Shown here: positions 35,045 through 43,233 of the stretch, piece by piece | Numbering within the stretch: position 1 is the stretch's first letter | How the letters are laid out: every line of letters begins with the position of its first letter | NCBI RefSeq assembly: GCF_004005485.1 | Contig: NZ_RZUL01000003.1 | Span: 372,001-436,000, forward strand | Source: Sphingobium algorifonticola | GTDB lineage: Bacteria > Pseudomonadota > Alphaproteobacteria > Sphingomonadales > Sphingomonadaceae | Direction of reading: 5' to 3' | Length of the DNA stretch: 64,000 bases | Position numbers and translations under genes: made by a program | Notes under the pieces: model-generated | Seen by the model: the letters and a program-made list of their open reading frames with translations, nothing else | Told to the model about the DNA's origin: nothing | Database searches by the model: none

Positions 35045-35689
35045 TTGCGGACCCTGGTGATAGAAACGGCGACGCAGGCGCTCTCGCTTGCGTTGCTGGA
35101 CGATGATGTCGTGAAAGCCGCCGCTCATGAGGCAGTCGGGCGTGGTCATGCGGAAAAGCTCGTTCCCGCCATTGCCGCACTGCCCGGCGGCGGGCGCGCC
35201 GATGCGATAGCCGTCGACGTGGGTCCGGGCAGTTTCACGGGTGTGCGTATCGGCCTGGCGGCAGCGCGGGCACTGGCGTTCGCCTGGAATGTCCCGATCA
35301 CCGGCTACAGCGCGCTGGCTTTGGTGGCGGCTGCGGTGTGCCGGGAGCATGCTGTCGGACAGGATATTGTGGTGGCCATGACCGGCGGCCATGGCGAACT
35401 GTTCTGGCAGCGTTTCGATTGCGCCAAGGGCACCGCAAGGACTGACCTTGCCTCAACACCGATCGAGACGCTGGCCTCCATGATCGATGATGCCCGCGTG
35501 TACGGCAGCGGCGCTGCAAGCCTGATCGCTGCGCGCGGCCATGGCCAGGCGATCGATGCGGACGTCCGGGCGACCGACTATATCCTGCTCCGCCCCCATG
35601 AGCGGCATTTGCCCGTCATGCCCTTGTATGGACGCGGCGCCGATGCCCGGCCGATGGCGGATGGTCCGCTTGCACCCGTGCGATCGTGA
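35045..35689 (+). CDS. tsaB: tRNA threonylcarbamoyladenosine biosynthesis protein TsaB
   Basis: The 214-residue ASKHA-fold protein begins TLVIETATQALSLALLDDD and carries DAIAVDVGPGSFTGVRIGLAAARALAF (about 56-82), the family hallmark. With TsaD and TsaE it makes t6A37 in ANN-decoding tRNAs; TsaB itself is the scaffold. The start is a TTG at 35045, with no ATG nearby. It overlaps rimI by four bases (GTGA, 35686-35689), the usual order in alphaproteobacteria. Confidence 0.93.
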   Translation: MRTLVIETATQALSLALLDDDVVKAAAHEAVGRGHAEKLVPAIAALPGGGRADAIAVDVGPGSFTGVRIGLAAARALAFAWNVPITGYSALALVAAAVCREHAVGQDIVVAMTGGHGELFWQRFDCAKGTARTDLASTPIETLASMIDDARVYGSGAASLIAARGHGQAIDADVRATDYILLRPHERHLPVMPLYGRGADARPMADGPLAPVRS

Positions 35690-36159
35690 TCCACGGCCTC
35701 GTCCTTGAGCGGCACGAGCAGAGTGACCGCAAGGCGCAGGCCGCTGCCATGTCGGTAATGGACAAGGCGTTCGATCCGGCCTTTGGCGAGGCCTGGAACC
35801 TCTCGCAACTCGCCGGGATGATGGCGATGCATGGCAGCTGGCTTACGCTCGCAAAGCTGGATGCTGCGGTCCTCGGCTTTGCGCTCGTGCGGTCGATCTT
35901 CGACGAGTCGGAACTGCTCCTGCTGGCGGTCGATCCGGGCTGGCGCGGTCGCGGGATAGGATCGGCGCTGTTGAACGATTGTATCGCATTGGCACGTACG
36001 CGCGGCATCGCCATGATGCATCTGGAAGTACGCGCGGATAATATTGCGACAAAACTCTACAAGAATACAGGGTTCTTGCACGTCAATACCCGTCCCGATT
36101 ACTATCGCGGAAATGATGGAAAATTGCGTGATGCGTTAAGCTATCGACTGGATTTGTGA
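35686..36159 (+). CDS. rimI: Ribosomal-protein-alanine N-acetyltransferase (GNAT)
   Basis: The 157-residue GNAT protein contains the acetyl-CoA-binding loop VDPGWRGRGIGSALL (about 85-99), followed by HLEVRADNIATKLYKNTGF, which is characteristic of RimI. It acetylates the N-terminus of ribosomal protein S18 in the model case. The start is a GTG overlapping the tsaB stop, so the two are coupled. The N-terminal DKAFDPAFGEAWNLSQLAG is the family substrate-side segment. Confidence 0.92.
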   Translation: MIHGLVLERHEQSDRKAQAAAMSVMDKAFDPAFGEAWNLSQLAGMMAMHGSWLTLAKLDAAVLGFALVRSIFDESELLLLAVDPGWRGRGIGSALLNDCIALARTRGIAMMHLEVRADNIATKLYKNTGFLHVNTRPDYYRGNDGKLRDALSYRLDL

Positions 36160-36267
36160 TTTATCCGCCTATTCACCTTGAAACTGTGAAACCGTGGTAC
36201 TATTGGCAACTGACCTGCTCCGCACCATAATTCTGGACAGGGTCGCTGGATAAATCTCGGGAGTTGC

Positions 36268-36696
36268 ATGATGGAAGAACAAAATGCCCAGTCGGAAATG
36301 CTCATTACGTTGACATCCGACATTGTTGCCGCGCATGTTTCGAACAACAGCGTGGCCGTCTCTGATCTTCCCGTTCTGATCCAGAATGTTTACGGCGCAC
36401 TCGCCGGACTTTCGGTGGTGGCCCCTGTGCCCGAAGTGAAGCAGGAACCTGCGGTCTCCGTCCGCGCCTCGATCAAGCCCGACTACATCGTCTGCCTGGA
36501 AGACGGCAAGAAACTCAAGATGCTGAAGCGGCATCTGATGACGCATTATCAGATGACGCCGGATGACTATCGCGCCAAATGGGGCCTGCCTGCGGATTAT
36601 CCGATGGTCGCGCCCAACTATGCCGAACAGCGCCGTACCCTTGCGAAGAAGATCGGCCTGGGCACCAAGCGTCGCCGTCGCGGGGCCGCGAAGTAA
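36268..36696 (+). CDS. mucR: MucR/Ros family zinc-finger transcriptional regulator
   Basis: The 142-residue protein has an N-terminal helical oligomerisation part (10-60) and a Ros-type prokaryotic zinc finger, IVCLEDGKKLKMLKRHLMTHY, about residues 74-94. The ligands are probably Cys76, Asp79, His89 and His93, the CysAspHis2 variant in which Asp replaces the second Cys. TPDDYRAKWGLPADYPMVAP then a basic tail complete the family pattern. MucR acts as an H-NS-like pleiotropic regulator of exopolysaccharide and surface functions. Its promoter region (36160-36267) is AT-richer than average. It is followed by its own terminator and fur. Confidence 0.93.
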   Translation: MMEEQNAQSEMLITLTSDIVAAHVSNNSVAVSDLPVLIQNVYGALAGLSVVAPVPEVKQEPAVSVRASIKPDYIVCLEDGKKLKMLKRHLMTHYQMTPDDYRAKWGLPADYPMVAPNYAEQRRTLAKKIGLGTKRRRRGAAK

Positions 36697-36715
36697 TCGT
36701 CACGATCAACCCGCA

Positions 36716-36750
36716 AAAGAGGGGCGCAGCCATTTCGCTGCGCTCCCTTT
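36716..36750 (+). terminator. Stem-loop after mucR
   Basis: GGGGCGCAGC (36721-36730) pairs with GCTGCGCTCC (36737-36746) around a six-base loop, followed by CTTT. It lies 20 bases after the mucR stop and 64 bases before fur, so it likely separates the two. Confidence 0.65.
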
Positions 36751-36813
36751 CGCATCTGCGATAAATTGGCTAGGCTTGCTTCATGCATCCCTTGAATCGC
36801 AAAGCAGGCCGTC

Positions 36814-37236
36814 ATGAACCGCAAAATTGATGTCGAGGCCCTGTGCGCCGAAAAAGGTCTGCGCATCACCGAGCAGCGCCGCGTGATCGCGCAGGTGCTG
36901 TCCGATGCAGAGGATCATCCCGACGTCGAAAAGCTGCATGCCCGCGCCGCGGCGATCGATCCGGGTATCTCGATTGCGACCGTCTACCGCACGGTGCGGT
37001 TGTTTGAGGAAGCGGGGATATTGGAGCGGCACGATTTCGGCGACGGCCGCGCGCGTTATGAAGCCGCCCCGGAATCGCACCACGATCATCTGATCGACGT
37101 GGAAACCGGCAACGTCATAGAGTTTGTCGATCCGGAACTGGAACAGTTGCAGCGGATGATTGCCGCAAAGCTAGGCTTCCGCCTCGTCGATCACCGGATG
37201 GAACTGTACGGCGTCGCCATCGACCGAAAGAGCTGA
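36814..37236 (+). CDS. fur: Ferric uptake regulator family protein
   Basis: The 140-residue protein has the Fur winged helix (LRITEQRRVIAQVLSDAEDHPDVEKLHARA, TVYRTVRLFEEAGILERHDFGDGRARYE) and the metal-binding HHDHLIDVETGNVIEFVDPELE region. No C-terminal CxxC is present, as is common in alphaproteobacterial Fur. It senses Fe(II) (or Mn(II), if it is the Mur branch). A Fur-box-like palindrome lies in this window at 17029. The downstream acyltransferase starts one base after the fur stop, using a TTG. Confidence 0.93.
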   Translation: MNRKIDVEALCAEKGLRITEQRRVIAQVLSDAEDHPDVEKLHARAAAIDPGISIATVYRTVRLFEEAGILERHDFGDGRARYEAAPESHHDHLIDVETGNVIEFVDPELEQLQRMIAAKLGFRLVDHRMELYGVAIDRKS

Positions 37237-37237
37237 A

Positions 37238-37999
37238 TTGCAGACGCTGCCACTGGCGGCGCGCTTTCGCCGCACCCGCCGCATCGCGGCACTGCTCGAC
37301 GTACTGCTGCTGTGCCTGATACCGCATCTGTTGTGGCGCCTTCTGCGTCTGCGGTCCCCCTGGCCGCGCATTTTTCTGCGCCTTGCGACTTTCGCCGTAG
37401 GCGCGCGGACACGCATCATCGGCACACCGCTGCGCAAGGACGTGTTCTTTGTCGCTAATCACTTGAGCTGGATCGACATTCTGGCAATGGGTGGCGTCAC
37501 CGGCACCGCCTTCGTCTCGAAAGACGACGTGGGGGACATGCCGCTCGTCGGCTGGCTCGCCCGCCAGAACAACACGCTCTTCATATCGCGCACTCGCCGC
37601 CAGGATGTGCGCGAGCAGGCAGAGACATTGCGTGCCGCTCTCGCGGGGCATCAGCCGGTCACGTTGTTTCCCGAAGGCACCACGGGGTTCGGCCATGAAC
37701 TGCTGCCGTTCAAGCCCGCTCTGCTCTCGGTGATGTTGCCACCCCCGCGCGATCTTCGGGTGCAGCCGGTCTACATCGATTACGGCCCGGCGGCGGCGGA
37801 CATTGCCTGGCACGAACCCAGCCTTGCGGACAACGCGCTGCGCCTGCTGACGCGGCCGGGCACGCTGACCGTGACGCTCCATTTCCTGGCGCATTTCGAT
37901 CCACGGGACTTTGCCGATCGTAAGGCCCTTGCCGCCGAAAGCAGAAAAAGGATCGCGGCGTGTCTGCCGCCTATCGCCACCCCGCCCGGCACTGTATAG
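37238..37999 (+). CDS. 1-acyl-sn-glycerol-3-phosphate acyltransferase-like protein (PlsC / lyso-lipid acyltransferase)
   Basis: The 253-residue membrane protein has the HX4D motif His75-x4-Asp80 (VANHLSWID) and the FPEGTTG block at about residue 144, the two catalytic motifs of the PlsC family. A hydrophobic helix at about 16-37 anchors it to the inner membrane. It could acylate lysophosphatidic acid or, like OlsA, lyso-ornithine lipid. The start is TTG 37238, one base after the fur stop, with AAGAG upstream, implying coupling. miaB follows after a short gap. Confidence 0.85.
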   Translation: MQTLPLAARFRRTRRIAALLDVLLLCLIPHLLWRLLRLRSPWPRIFLRLATFAVGARTRIIGTPLRKDVFFVANHLSWIDILAMGGVTGTAFVSKDDVGDMPLVGWLARQNNTLFISRTRRQDVREQAETLRAALAGHQPVTLFPEGTTGFGHELLPFKPALLSVMLPPPRDLRVQPVYIDYGPAAADIAWHEPSLADNALRLLTRPGTLTVTLHFLAHFDPRDFADRKALAAESRKRIAACLPPIATPPGTV

Positions 38000-38007
38000 C
38001 CGGGGGG

Positions 38008-39387
38008 ATGAATCGCCCCCTTTTGCCCAGCAAGCACGTTCCTGCCGTCCGCATTTCCGGCACGCCCGCAACATTCCACGTCAAGTCGTTCGGCTGCCAG
38101 ATGAACGTCTATGACGGCGAGCGCATGGCCGAAATGCTGGGTGCACAGGGCATGACGGCCGCGACGGGTGCCGACAGCGCCGATCTGGTTGTTCTGAACA
38201 CCTGCCATATCCGCGAAAAGGCGGCGGAAAAGGTCTATTCCGACATAGGCCGTCTGCGGCGGGAGGATGGCACGCGCCCGATGATCGCCGTTGCCGGCTG
38301 CGTGGCGCAGGCCGAGGGAAGCGAGATATCGCGCCGCGCGCCGAGCGTCGACATCGTCGTCGGCCCCCAGGCCTACCACAATCTTCCTGCCCTGATCGGC
38401 AAGGCTGTGCGGGGGGAAGTGGCGCTCGATACCGACATGCCGGCCGCCTCCAAGTTCGGCAGTCTGCCCGACCGACCAAAGCAACCGCGCCCCATGGCCT
38501 TTCTGACCATTCAGGAAGGCTGCGACAAGTTCTGCACCTATTGCGTGGTGCCCTATACCCGCGGCGCGGAAATCAGCCGCCCATGGTCCGCCATCCTCGA
38601 CGAGGCGCAGGCACTGGTCGACGGCGGCGTCCGGGAAATCACGCTGCTCGGCCAGAATGTCAACGCCTGGCAGGGCACCGACCCGGCCGGAAGAACACAA
38701 GGCTTCGACGGGTTGATCCGCGCGCTCGCTGCGCTGCCCGATCTGGCGCGTATCCGTTACACCACCAGCCACCCCAATGACATGACCGAAGGCCTCATCG
38801 CGGCCCACGCCGAAGTGCCAAAGCTGATGCCGTTCCTGCATCTGCCGGTGCAATCGGGCAGCGACCGCATCCTGAAGGCCATGAACCGCAATCACAGCGT
38901 GGAGAGCTATCTCGCCATCCTCGAAAAGGTCCGCGCAGCGCGCCCCGATATTGCCCTGTCGGGTGATTTTATCGTCGGATTTCCCGGTGAGACGGACGCC
39001 GATTTCGAAGCGACCATGGCGCTGGTCCGCGATGTGGGCTATGCCATGGCCTACAGCTTCAAATACAGCGCCCGCCCCGGCACGCCCGCTGCCGACATGG
39101 CCGACCATATCCCCGCAACCGTAATGGACGCGCGTTTGCAGCGGCTTCAGGCCCAGCTCAACGCCGATCAGATCGCCTTCAACAGCCGCGCCGTCGGGCA
39201 GTGCGTCCCCATTCTCCTCGAACGCGAGGGCCGCTATCCGGGCCAGCGCATCGGCAAGACTCCCTGGCTGCAATCGGTGCATGTGACGGCGCCCGATTAT
39301 GCGCTGGGTGACATGATCGACGTAGACATCACGGCGACCGGGCCGAACAGCCTGGCGGGTGACCTGAAGAAAAGGATTGCTGCTTGA
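38008..39387 (+). CDS. miaB: tRNA-2-methylthio-N6-dimethylallyladenosine synthase
   Basis: The 459-residue radical-SAM methylthiotransferase has the auxiliary cluster Cys at about 30, 66 and 98 (SFGCQMN, NTCHIR, AGCVAQ) and the radical-SAM Cys172, Cys176 and Cys179 in EGCDKFCTYCVVPY. A TRAM domain ends the protein. It makes ms2i6A37 in tRNAs. ATG 38008 is preceded by GGGGGG; the open frame upstream to 37960 belongs to the end of the acyltransferase gene. phoH and ybeY follow. Confidence 0.96.
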   Translation: MNRPLLPSKHVPAVRISGTPATFHVKSFGCQMNVYDGERMAEMLGAQGMTAATGADSADLVVLNTCHIREKAAEKVYSDIGRLRREDGTRPMIAVAGCVAQAEGSEISRRAPSVDIVVGPQAYHNLPALIGKAVRGEVALDTDMPAASKFGSLPDRPKQPRPMAFLTIQEGCDKFCTYCVVPYTRGAEISRPWSAILDEAQALVDGGVREITLLGQNVNAWQGTDPAGRTQGFDGLIRALAALPDLARIRYTTSHPNDMTEGLIAAHAEVPKLMPFLHLPVQSGSDRILKAMNRNHSVESYLAILEKVRAARPDIALSGDFIVGFPGETDADFEATMALVRDVGYAMAYSFKYSARPGTPAADMADHIPATVMDARLQRLQAQLNADQIAFNSRAVGQCVPILLEREGRYPGQRIGKTPWLQSVHVTAPDYALGDMIDVDITATGPNSLAGDLKKRIAA

Positions 39388-39414
39388 GCGAAACCGCCCG
39401 GAGGAAACCCTGAT

Positions 39415-40413
39415 ATGGCCAAGAAGCACCACGCCCGCGCCGAACCCGGCGAGCGCGCCCGGCTTGAAGTGGTCTTTGAGCGATCGGACCTCCTTGGCAC
39501 GCTGTTCGGACAGTTCGACCAGAATCTCGTGGCGATCGAAAACCGCCTCGGCGTGTATATCGCCGCGCGCGGCAATCGCCTGCAGATCGAAGGCATGGCG
39601 GAAGCCGCCGCCCGCGCGCGCGATGTCCTGACCGGTCTCTACAACCGTATCATAGAGGGGCAGGCGATCGATACCGGCGCTGTCGAGGCCGTGATCGCGA
39701 TGTCGGCGGAACCGACGCTGGACGGCATCATCCGCCACGATGTCGCCGAACCGCCCAAGGTGATGATCCGCACACGCAAGAAGACGATCGTGCCGCGGTC
39801 GCCCACGCAGATCACCTATATGGAGGCACTGTCACGCCATGATGTGATTTTCGCGCTCGGCCCGGCCGGCACCGGCAAGACATATCTCGCCGTCGCCCAG
39901 GCCGTCAGTCAGCTTATTTCCGGCAGTGTCGACCGGCTCATCCTGTCGCGTCCCGCGGTGGAAGCGGGGGAGCGTCTGGGTTTCCTGCCCGGCGATATGA
40001 AGGACAAGGTCGATCCCTATCTGCGGCCACTGTATGATGCGCTGTACGATACGTTGCCGGCCGAACAGGTCGAACGGCGCATCGCCTCGGGTGAAATCGA
40101 AATCGCGCCGCTGGCCTTCATGCGCGGCCGGACGCTCGCCAACGCCTTCATCATCCTCGATGAAGCCCAGAACACCACCATCGCGCAAATGAAGATGTTC
40201 CTTACCCGCTTCGGCGAGAACAGCCGGATGGTCATTTGTGGCGACCCCAAACAGGTCGATCTTCCGCAACCCGGCGCGTCCGGCCTGGCCGATGCGGTGG
40301 CGAGGCTTGAAGGCGTGGAAGGCATCGCTGTCGTCCCGTTCGGCATTTCTGACGTGGTGCGCCACCCCGTCGTCGGACGCATTGTCCAAGCCTATGAGGG
40401 GCCAGATGCTTGA
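39415..40413 (+). CDS. phoH: PhoH-like ATPase
   Basis: The 332-residue P-loop protein has the KH-like N-terminal domain (15-75) and the PhoH ATPase with Walker A GPAGTGKTYLAVA (149-161) and Walker B FIILDEAQNTT. RLGFLPGDMKDKVDPYLRPLYDAL is the family block between them. It is thought to act in RNA metabolism with YbeY, which follows with an eight-base overlap. The ATG lies 27 bases after the miaB stop. Confidence 0.93.
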   Translation: MAKKHHARAEPGERARLEVVFERSDLLGTLFGQFDQNLVAIENRLGVYIAARGNRLQIEGMAEAAARARDVLTGLYNRIIEGQAIDTGAVEAVIAMSAEPTLDGIIRHDVAEPPKVMIRTRKKTIVPRSPTQITYMEALSRHDVIFALGPAGTGKTYLAVAQAVSQLISGSVDRLILSRPAVEAGERLGFLPGDMKDKVDPYLRPLYDALYDTLPAEQVERRIASGEIEIAPLAFMRGRTLANAFIILDEAQNTTIAQMKMFLTRFGENSRMVICGDPKQVDLPQPGASGLADAVARLEGVEGIAVVPFGISDVVRHPVVGRIVQAYEGPDA

Positions 40414-40912
40414 CGTCGCCCTCATCCGTGAAAGCGCCGATTGGCCGGGCAACGTGGACTGGGACGGGCTGTCACTGGCCGCGGTGACCACCGCGATTCG
40501 CCACAGCCTGAACGCGGATTTTGAAACCCAGGCCGCGACCTACGAGATCGCCGTGAAGCTGACCGACGACGACGAGGTCCAGTCGCTCAACCAGGCCTAT
40601 CGCGGCAAGGACAAGCCAACCAATGTGCTGTCCTTCCCGATGGTCCAGCAGGATTTGCTGGAAGCGACGGCCAATACCGACGACGGCGAAGTCCTGCTCG
40701 GCGACATTGTGCTCGCGAGCGGCGTCGTGGCCGCAGAGGCTGCCGAAAAGGGCGTCAGCATCGCCGATCATGCGACACATCTGATCGTCCACGGCACGCT
40801 GCACCTTCTGGGCTATGACCATATGAACCCGGTGGATGCGGAAGCCATGGAAGCGTTGGAAATACGCGCACTTGCCTCTATGGGCCTTCCTGACCCATAT
40901 TCGGAACATTAA
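40406..40912 (+). CDS. ybeY: Endoribonuclease YbeY
   Basis: The 168-residue metallo-RNase has the zinc motif His129, His133 and His139 in HGTLHLLGYDH, plus KPTNVLSFP (about 70-78). It acts in 16S rRNA 3'-end maturation and ribosome quality control. ATG 40406 overlaps the phoH stop by eight bases. corC follows after 21 bp, the standard order. Confidence 0.95.
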   Translation: MLDVALIRESADWPGNVDWDGLSLAAVTTAIRHSLNADFETQAATYEIAVKLTDDDEVQSLNQAYRGKDKPTNVLSFPMVQQDLLEATANTDDGEVLLGDIVLASGVVAAEAAEKGVSIADHATHLIVHGTLHLLGYDHMNPVDAEAMEALEIRALASMGLPDPYSEH

Positions 40913-40933
40913 CCGCAAGGACGAACAGACATC

Positions 40934-41872
40934 ATGGCTGACGATGGCCCGGCACCCGCAAAGGAAGCGGACAGTAGCAGCGGCAATGAAGGCGGCTTAT
41001 GGAGCGGCCTCAAGAGCCTGATCTTCGGCGAGGAAAGCGAGCACAGCCTTCGCAAGGAGATTGAGGAAGCCATCGACGAATATGACGAGGACGACGAGGA
41101 TCGCCGCGCGCCGGCATCCAAGGGCGATCTTTCGGCGATCGAGCGGCAGATGCTGCGCAATCTCCTGCATTTCAGCGAGCATACTGTCGATGATGTCGCC
41201 GTGCCGCGCGCCGACATCATCGCTATCGAGGAAAAGGCCAGTTTCGCCGAGCTGGCGGCGTTGTTCGCCGACGCGGGGCACAGCCGCATTCCGGTCTATC
41301 GCGACACACTCGATACGATTGTCGGCATGATCCATATCCGCGATGCCTTCGCCATATTGGCGGGCAACGCCCCTCCCCCAACCACGCTCGCACCATTGAT
41401 CCGGCAGCCGCTCTACGTGCCCGAAAGCATGGGCGTGCTCGATCTGCTGGCGGAAATGCGCGCCAAGCGGACGCATCTTGCAATTGTGCTCGATGAATAT
41501 TCGGGCACCGAGGGGCTGCTGACATTCGAGGATCTGGTCGAGGAGATCGTTGGCGAAGTCGAGGACGAGCATGACGACGCGCCTCAGGCGCTGCTGATCG
41601 CCCTTGATGACGGCATCTGGGACGCTGACGCCCGTGCTGAGCTGGAAGACGTCGCCGAAGAGATCGACGCGCGCCTCGCGGACATAGAGGAAGACGTCGA
41701 CACCCTGGGTGGCCTTGCCTTCGTCATTGCCGGTCGCGTGCCGGAAGTGGGCGAAATATTGCTGCACGAGGACAGCGGATGGCGGCTGGAAATCACCGCC
41801 AGCGACAGCCGTCGCGTCACGCGGCTGCGGCTGCATCCGCCGGTCGATCGCGATGAAGCGACCGAGGATTGA
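40934..41872 (+). CDS. corC: CorC/TlyC-type CBS-domain protein (magnesium/cobalt homeostasis)
   Basis: The 312-residue cytoplasmic protein has an acidic N-terminal part (1-65), two CBS domains (about 75-200, from VDDVAVPRADIIAIEEKASFAELAALFADAGHSRIPVY onward) and the C-terminal CorC/HlyC domain (about 225-300) ending in RVTRLRLHPP. Members were named for effects on Co2+/Mg2+ efflux; the biochemical role is still unclear. In many relatives lnt follows, but here it does not: a small hypothetical gene comes next. Confidence 0.9.
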   Translation: MADDGPAPAKEADSSSGNEGGLWSGLKSLIFGEESEHSLRKEIEEAIDEYDEDDEDRRAPASKGDLSAIERQMLRNLLHFSEHTVDDVAVPRADIIAIEEKASFAELAALFADAGHSRIPVYRDTLDTIVGMIHIRDAFAILAGNAPPPTTLAPLIRQPLYVPESMGVLDLLAEMRAKRTHLAIVLDEYSGTEGLLTFEDLVEEIVGEVEDEHDDAPQALLIALDDGIWDADARAELEDVAEEIDARLADIEEDVDTLGGLAFVIAGRVPEVGEILLHEDSGWRLEITASDSRRVTRLRLHPPVDRDEATED

Positions 41873-41901
41873 GCGCTTCCCTTGCGTATCGGCGTCGAGC
41901 G

Positions 41902-42192
41902 ATGCAGCTTGGCCTCGTAACCGACGGGGGATCCGATTCGATGGATAGCGTGAACTGGGATGCCCCGGCGCAGCTGCATGAACGCGATGACGCGGGATCA
42001 GACATGTTCGTCGAGTTCCGAACGCTGAAGACCGGGGCACTCGCCGACCTCATTGCCCATGTCCAGACTTTGCCAAGCGAACAGAAGGCGCGGCTCGTAA
42101 TCGACGCGACGGGCGTCGGATCGCTCAATATTCATGACATCACGGCTCTCGCCGCCCGCCCGGATTTCCCCGCGTCGCAAACCGACGCTTAA
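41902..42192 (+). CDS. Small conserved hypothetical protein (start uncertain)
   Basis: From ATG 41902 the product has 96 residues. The C-terminal 70 look structured (GSDMFVEFRTLKTGALADLIAHVQTLPSEQKARLVIDATG and HDITALAARPDFP), with an alpha/beta pattern and no signal peptide. Alternative starts are a TTG at 41869 overlapping the corC stop and an ATG at 41941. I do not recognise a characterised family. It might be the last gene of the tsaB-corC run. Confidence 0.5.
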   Translation: MQLGLVTDGGSDSMDSVNWDAPAQLHERDDAGSDMFVEFRTLKTGALADLIAHVQTLPSEQKARLVIDATGVGSLNIHDITALAARPDFPASQTDA

Positions 42193-42204
42193 GCCGCCGG
42201 ACGC

Positions 42205-42861
42205 TTAAGCCCCCGAAAGATTGCGCGCGCGCTGCCGCCATGCGTCGGCCAGCAGCGGCATGTCGGCCAAGTGTCGTACCGCCCCCTTGTCCTGCTTGTG
42301 ACCGCCGCCGATCAGCAGCCGGAATACACGGGCAACCGGCCATTCCGGATGCGGCCGCGCGATCATGTCCATCGTCATGTCTCCGTCCGCGTCGGCTTCG
42401 CCCTCACGCACGACGCGGAAATAGAGGCCGGACCGCCCCGTCTTGACGATCGTCGCCATGACATCGCGTCGCCCGAACCGGTGGTCGAGCTTTGAACAGG
42501 GCTGACGGCCATGGCTCACTTCGATGATCGCGGTGCCCAGAGTAAAGCGGTCGCCGATGCACAGCTGTTCTTCGTCCAACCCCACCGATGCGATATTCTC
42601 GCCAAAGGCTCCGCAGGATTCCAGCAGCGGATGATTGCCCATGTGCGCCGACCAGAACGCATAATGGTCTTGCGGATAGAGATGGATGGCCTTGTCCCAG
42701 CCACCATGATGCACCGTATCGGCTACGCTGTCGCCTTCGAGACCGAGCCAGCCGATACGCACCCGGCCTGATACCGGTGTTTTGGCGATGGCACTATACT
42801 GGCCATCCCTGAAGGGCACGGGCTTGCCGGTAAGCAAAGCGATGACGGACAGGCGACTCAT
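42205..42861 (-). CDS. MOSC-domain protein (YiiM-like)
   Basis: The 218-residue protein carries a MOSC domain: GLEGDSVADTVHHGGWDKAIHLYP (about 41-64), CGAFGENIASVGLDEEQLCIGDRF and VSHGRQPCSKLDHRFGRRDV, where the conserved Cys in QPCSKL would bind the molybdenum cofactor. YiiM-type proteins reduce N-hydroxylated compounds. ATG 42861 (MSRLSVIALL) is chosen over 42882 as the standard start. It is convergent with the small protein gene at 41902 and divergent from nothing nearby. Confidence 0.87.
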   Translation of the reverse strand: MSRLSVIALLTGKPVPFRDGQYSAIAKTPVSGRVRIGWLGLEGDSVADTVHHGGWDKAIHLYPQDHYAFWSAHMGNHPLLESCGAFGENIASVGLDEEQLCIGDRFTLGTAIIEVSHGRQPCSKLDHRFGRRDVMATIVKTGRSGLYFRVVREGEADADGDMTMDMIARPHPEWPVARVFRLLIGGGHKQDKGAVRHLADMPLLADAWRQRARNLSGA

Positions 42862-42909
42862 GACGTCTTGTCGCAAATCCATCGCCTTTTTTCCAGCCGA
42901 CCGGATCGC

Positions 42910-43146
42910 CTAATGTCCGGTCAGTTCCGAACCGAGCTTAAGCACCTGCGCGCCATTGTCGCTGTCGATCAGATAGGCCGGGTTGTCGTCGCTGCCATTG
43001 CGGGAGACTTTTGCGCCTTCGATGGTTCGTTCGACATGCCTGTCAAACCGCTCCACCACTTTCCCGCGCCCGACGCCCGTGCCCCAGTTCCATCGCACCC
43101 GCTGCCCTTTGCGAAAATGCGTATCCTGCCGCACCGTAGCCGTCAT
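42910..43146 (-). CDS. DUF2945 / hypervirulence-associated TUDOR-domain protein
   Basis: The 78-residue protein (ATG 43146 to TAG 42912) has the small beta-barrel pattern FRKGQRVRWNWGTGVGRGKVVERF and NPAYLIDSDNGAQVLKLGSEL, matching the DUF2945/TUDOR-like family of small proteins of unknown function. The long frame in the same register continues far to the right but overlaps the glycosyltransferase on the other strand; only this part is protein-like. It is divergent from the glycosyltransferase gene. Confidence 0.78.
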   Translation of the reverse strand: MTATVRQDTHFRKGQRVRWNWGTGVGRGKVVERFDRHVERTIEGAKVSRNGSDDNPAYLIDSDNGAQVLKLGSELTGH

Positions 43147-43233
43147 GCACACTCTCCTTTCCTGACGCATAAAGCAGCGGAGGCACCGCCGGTTCCCTTG
43201 GCCTTTGTGCCGCTGTGCGTTAAGGCGCGGCGG

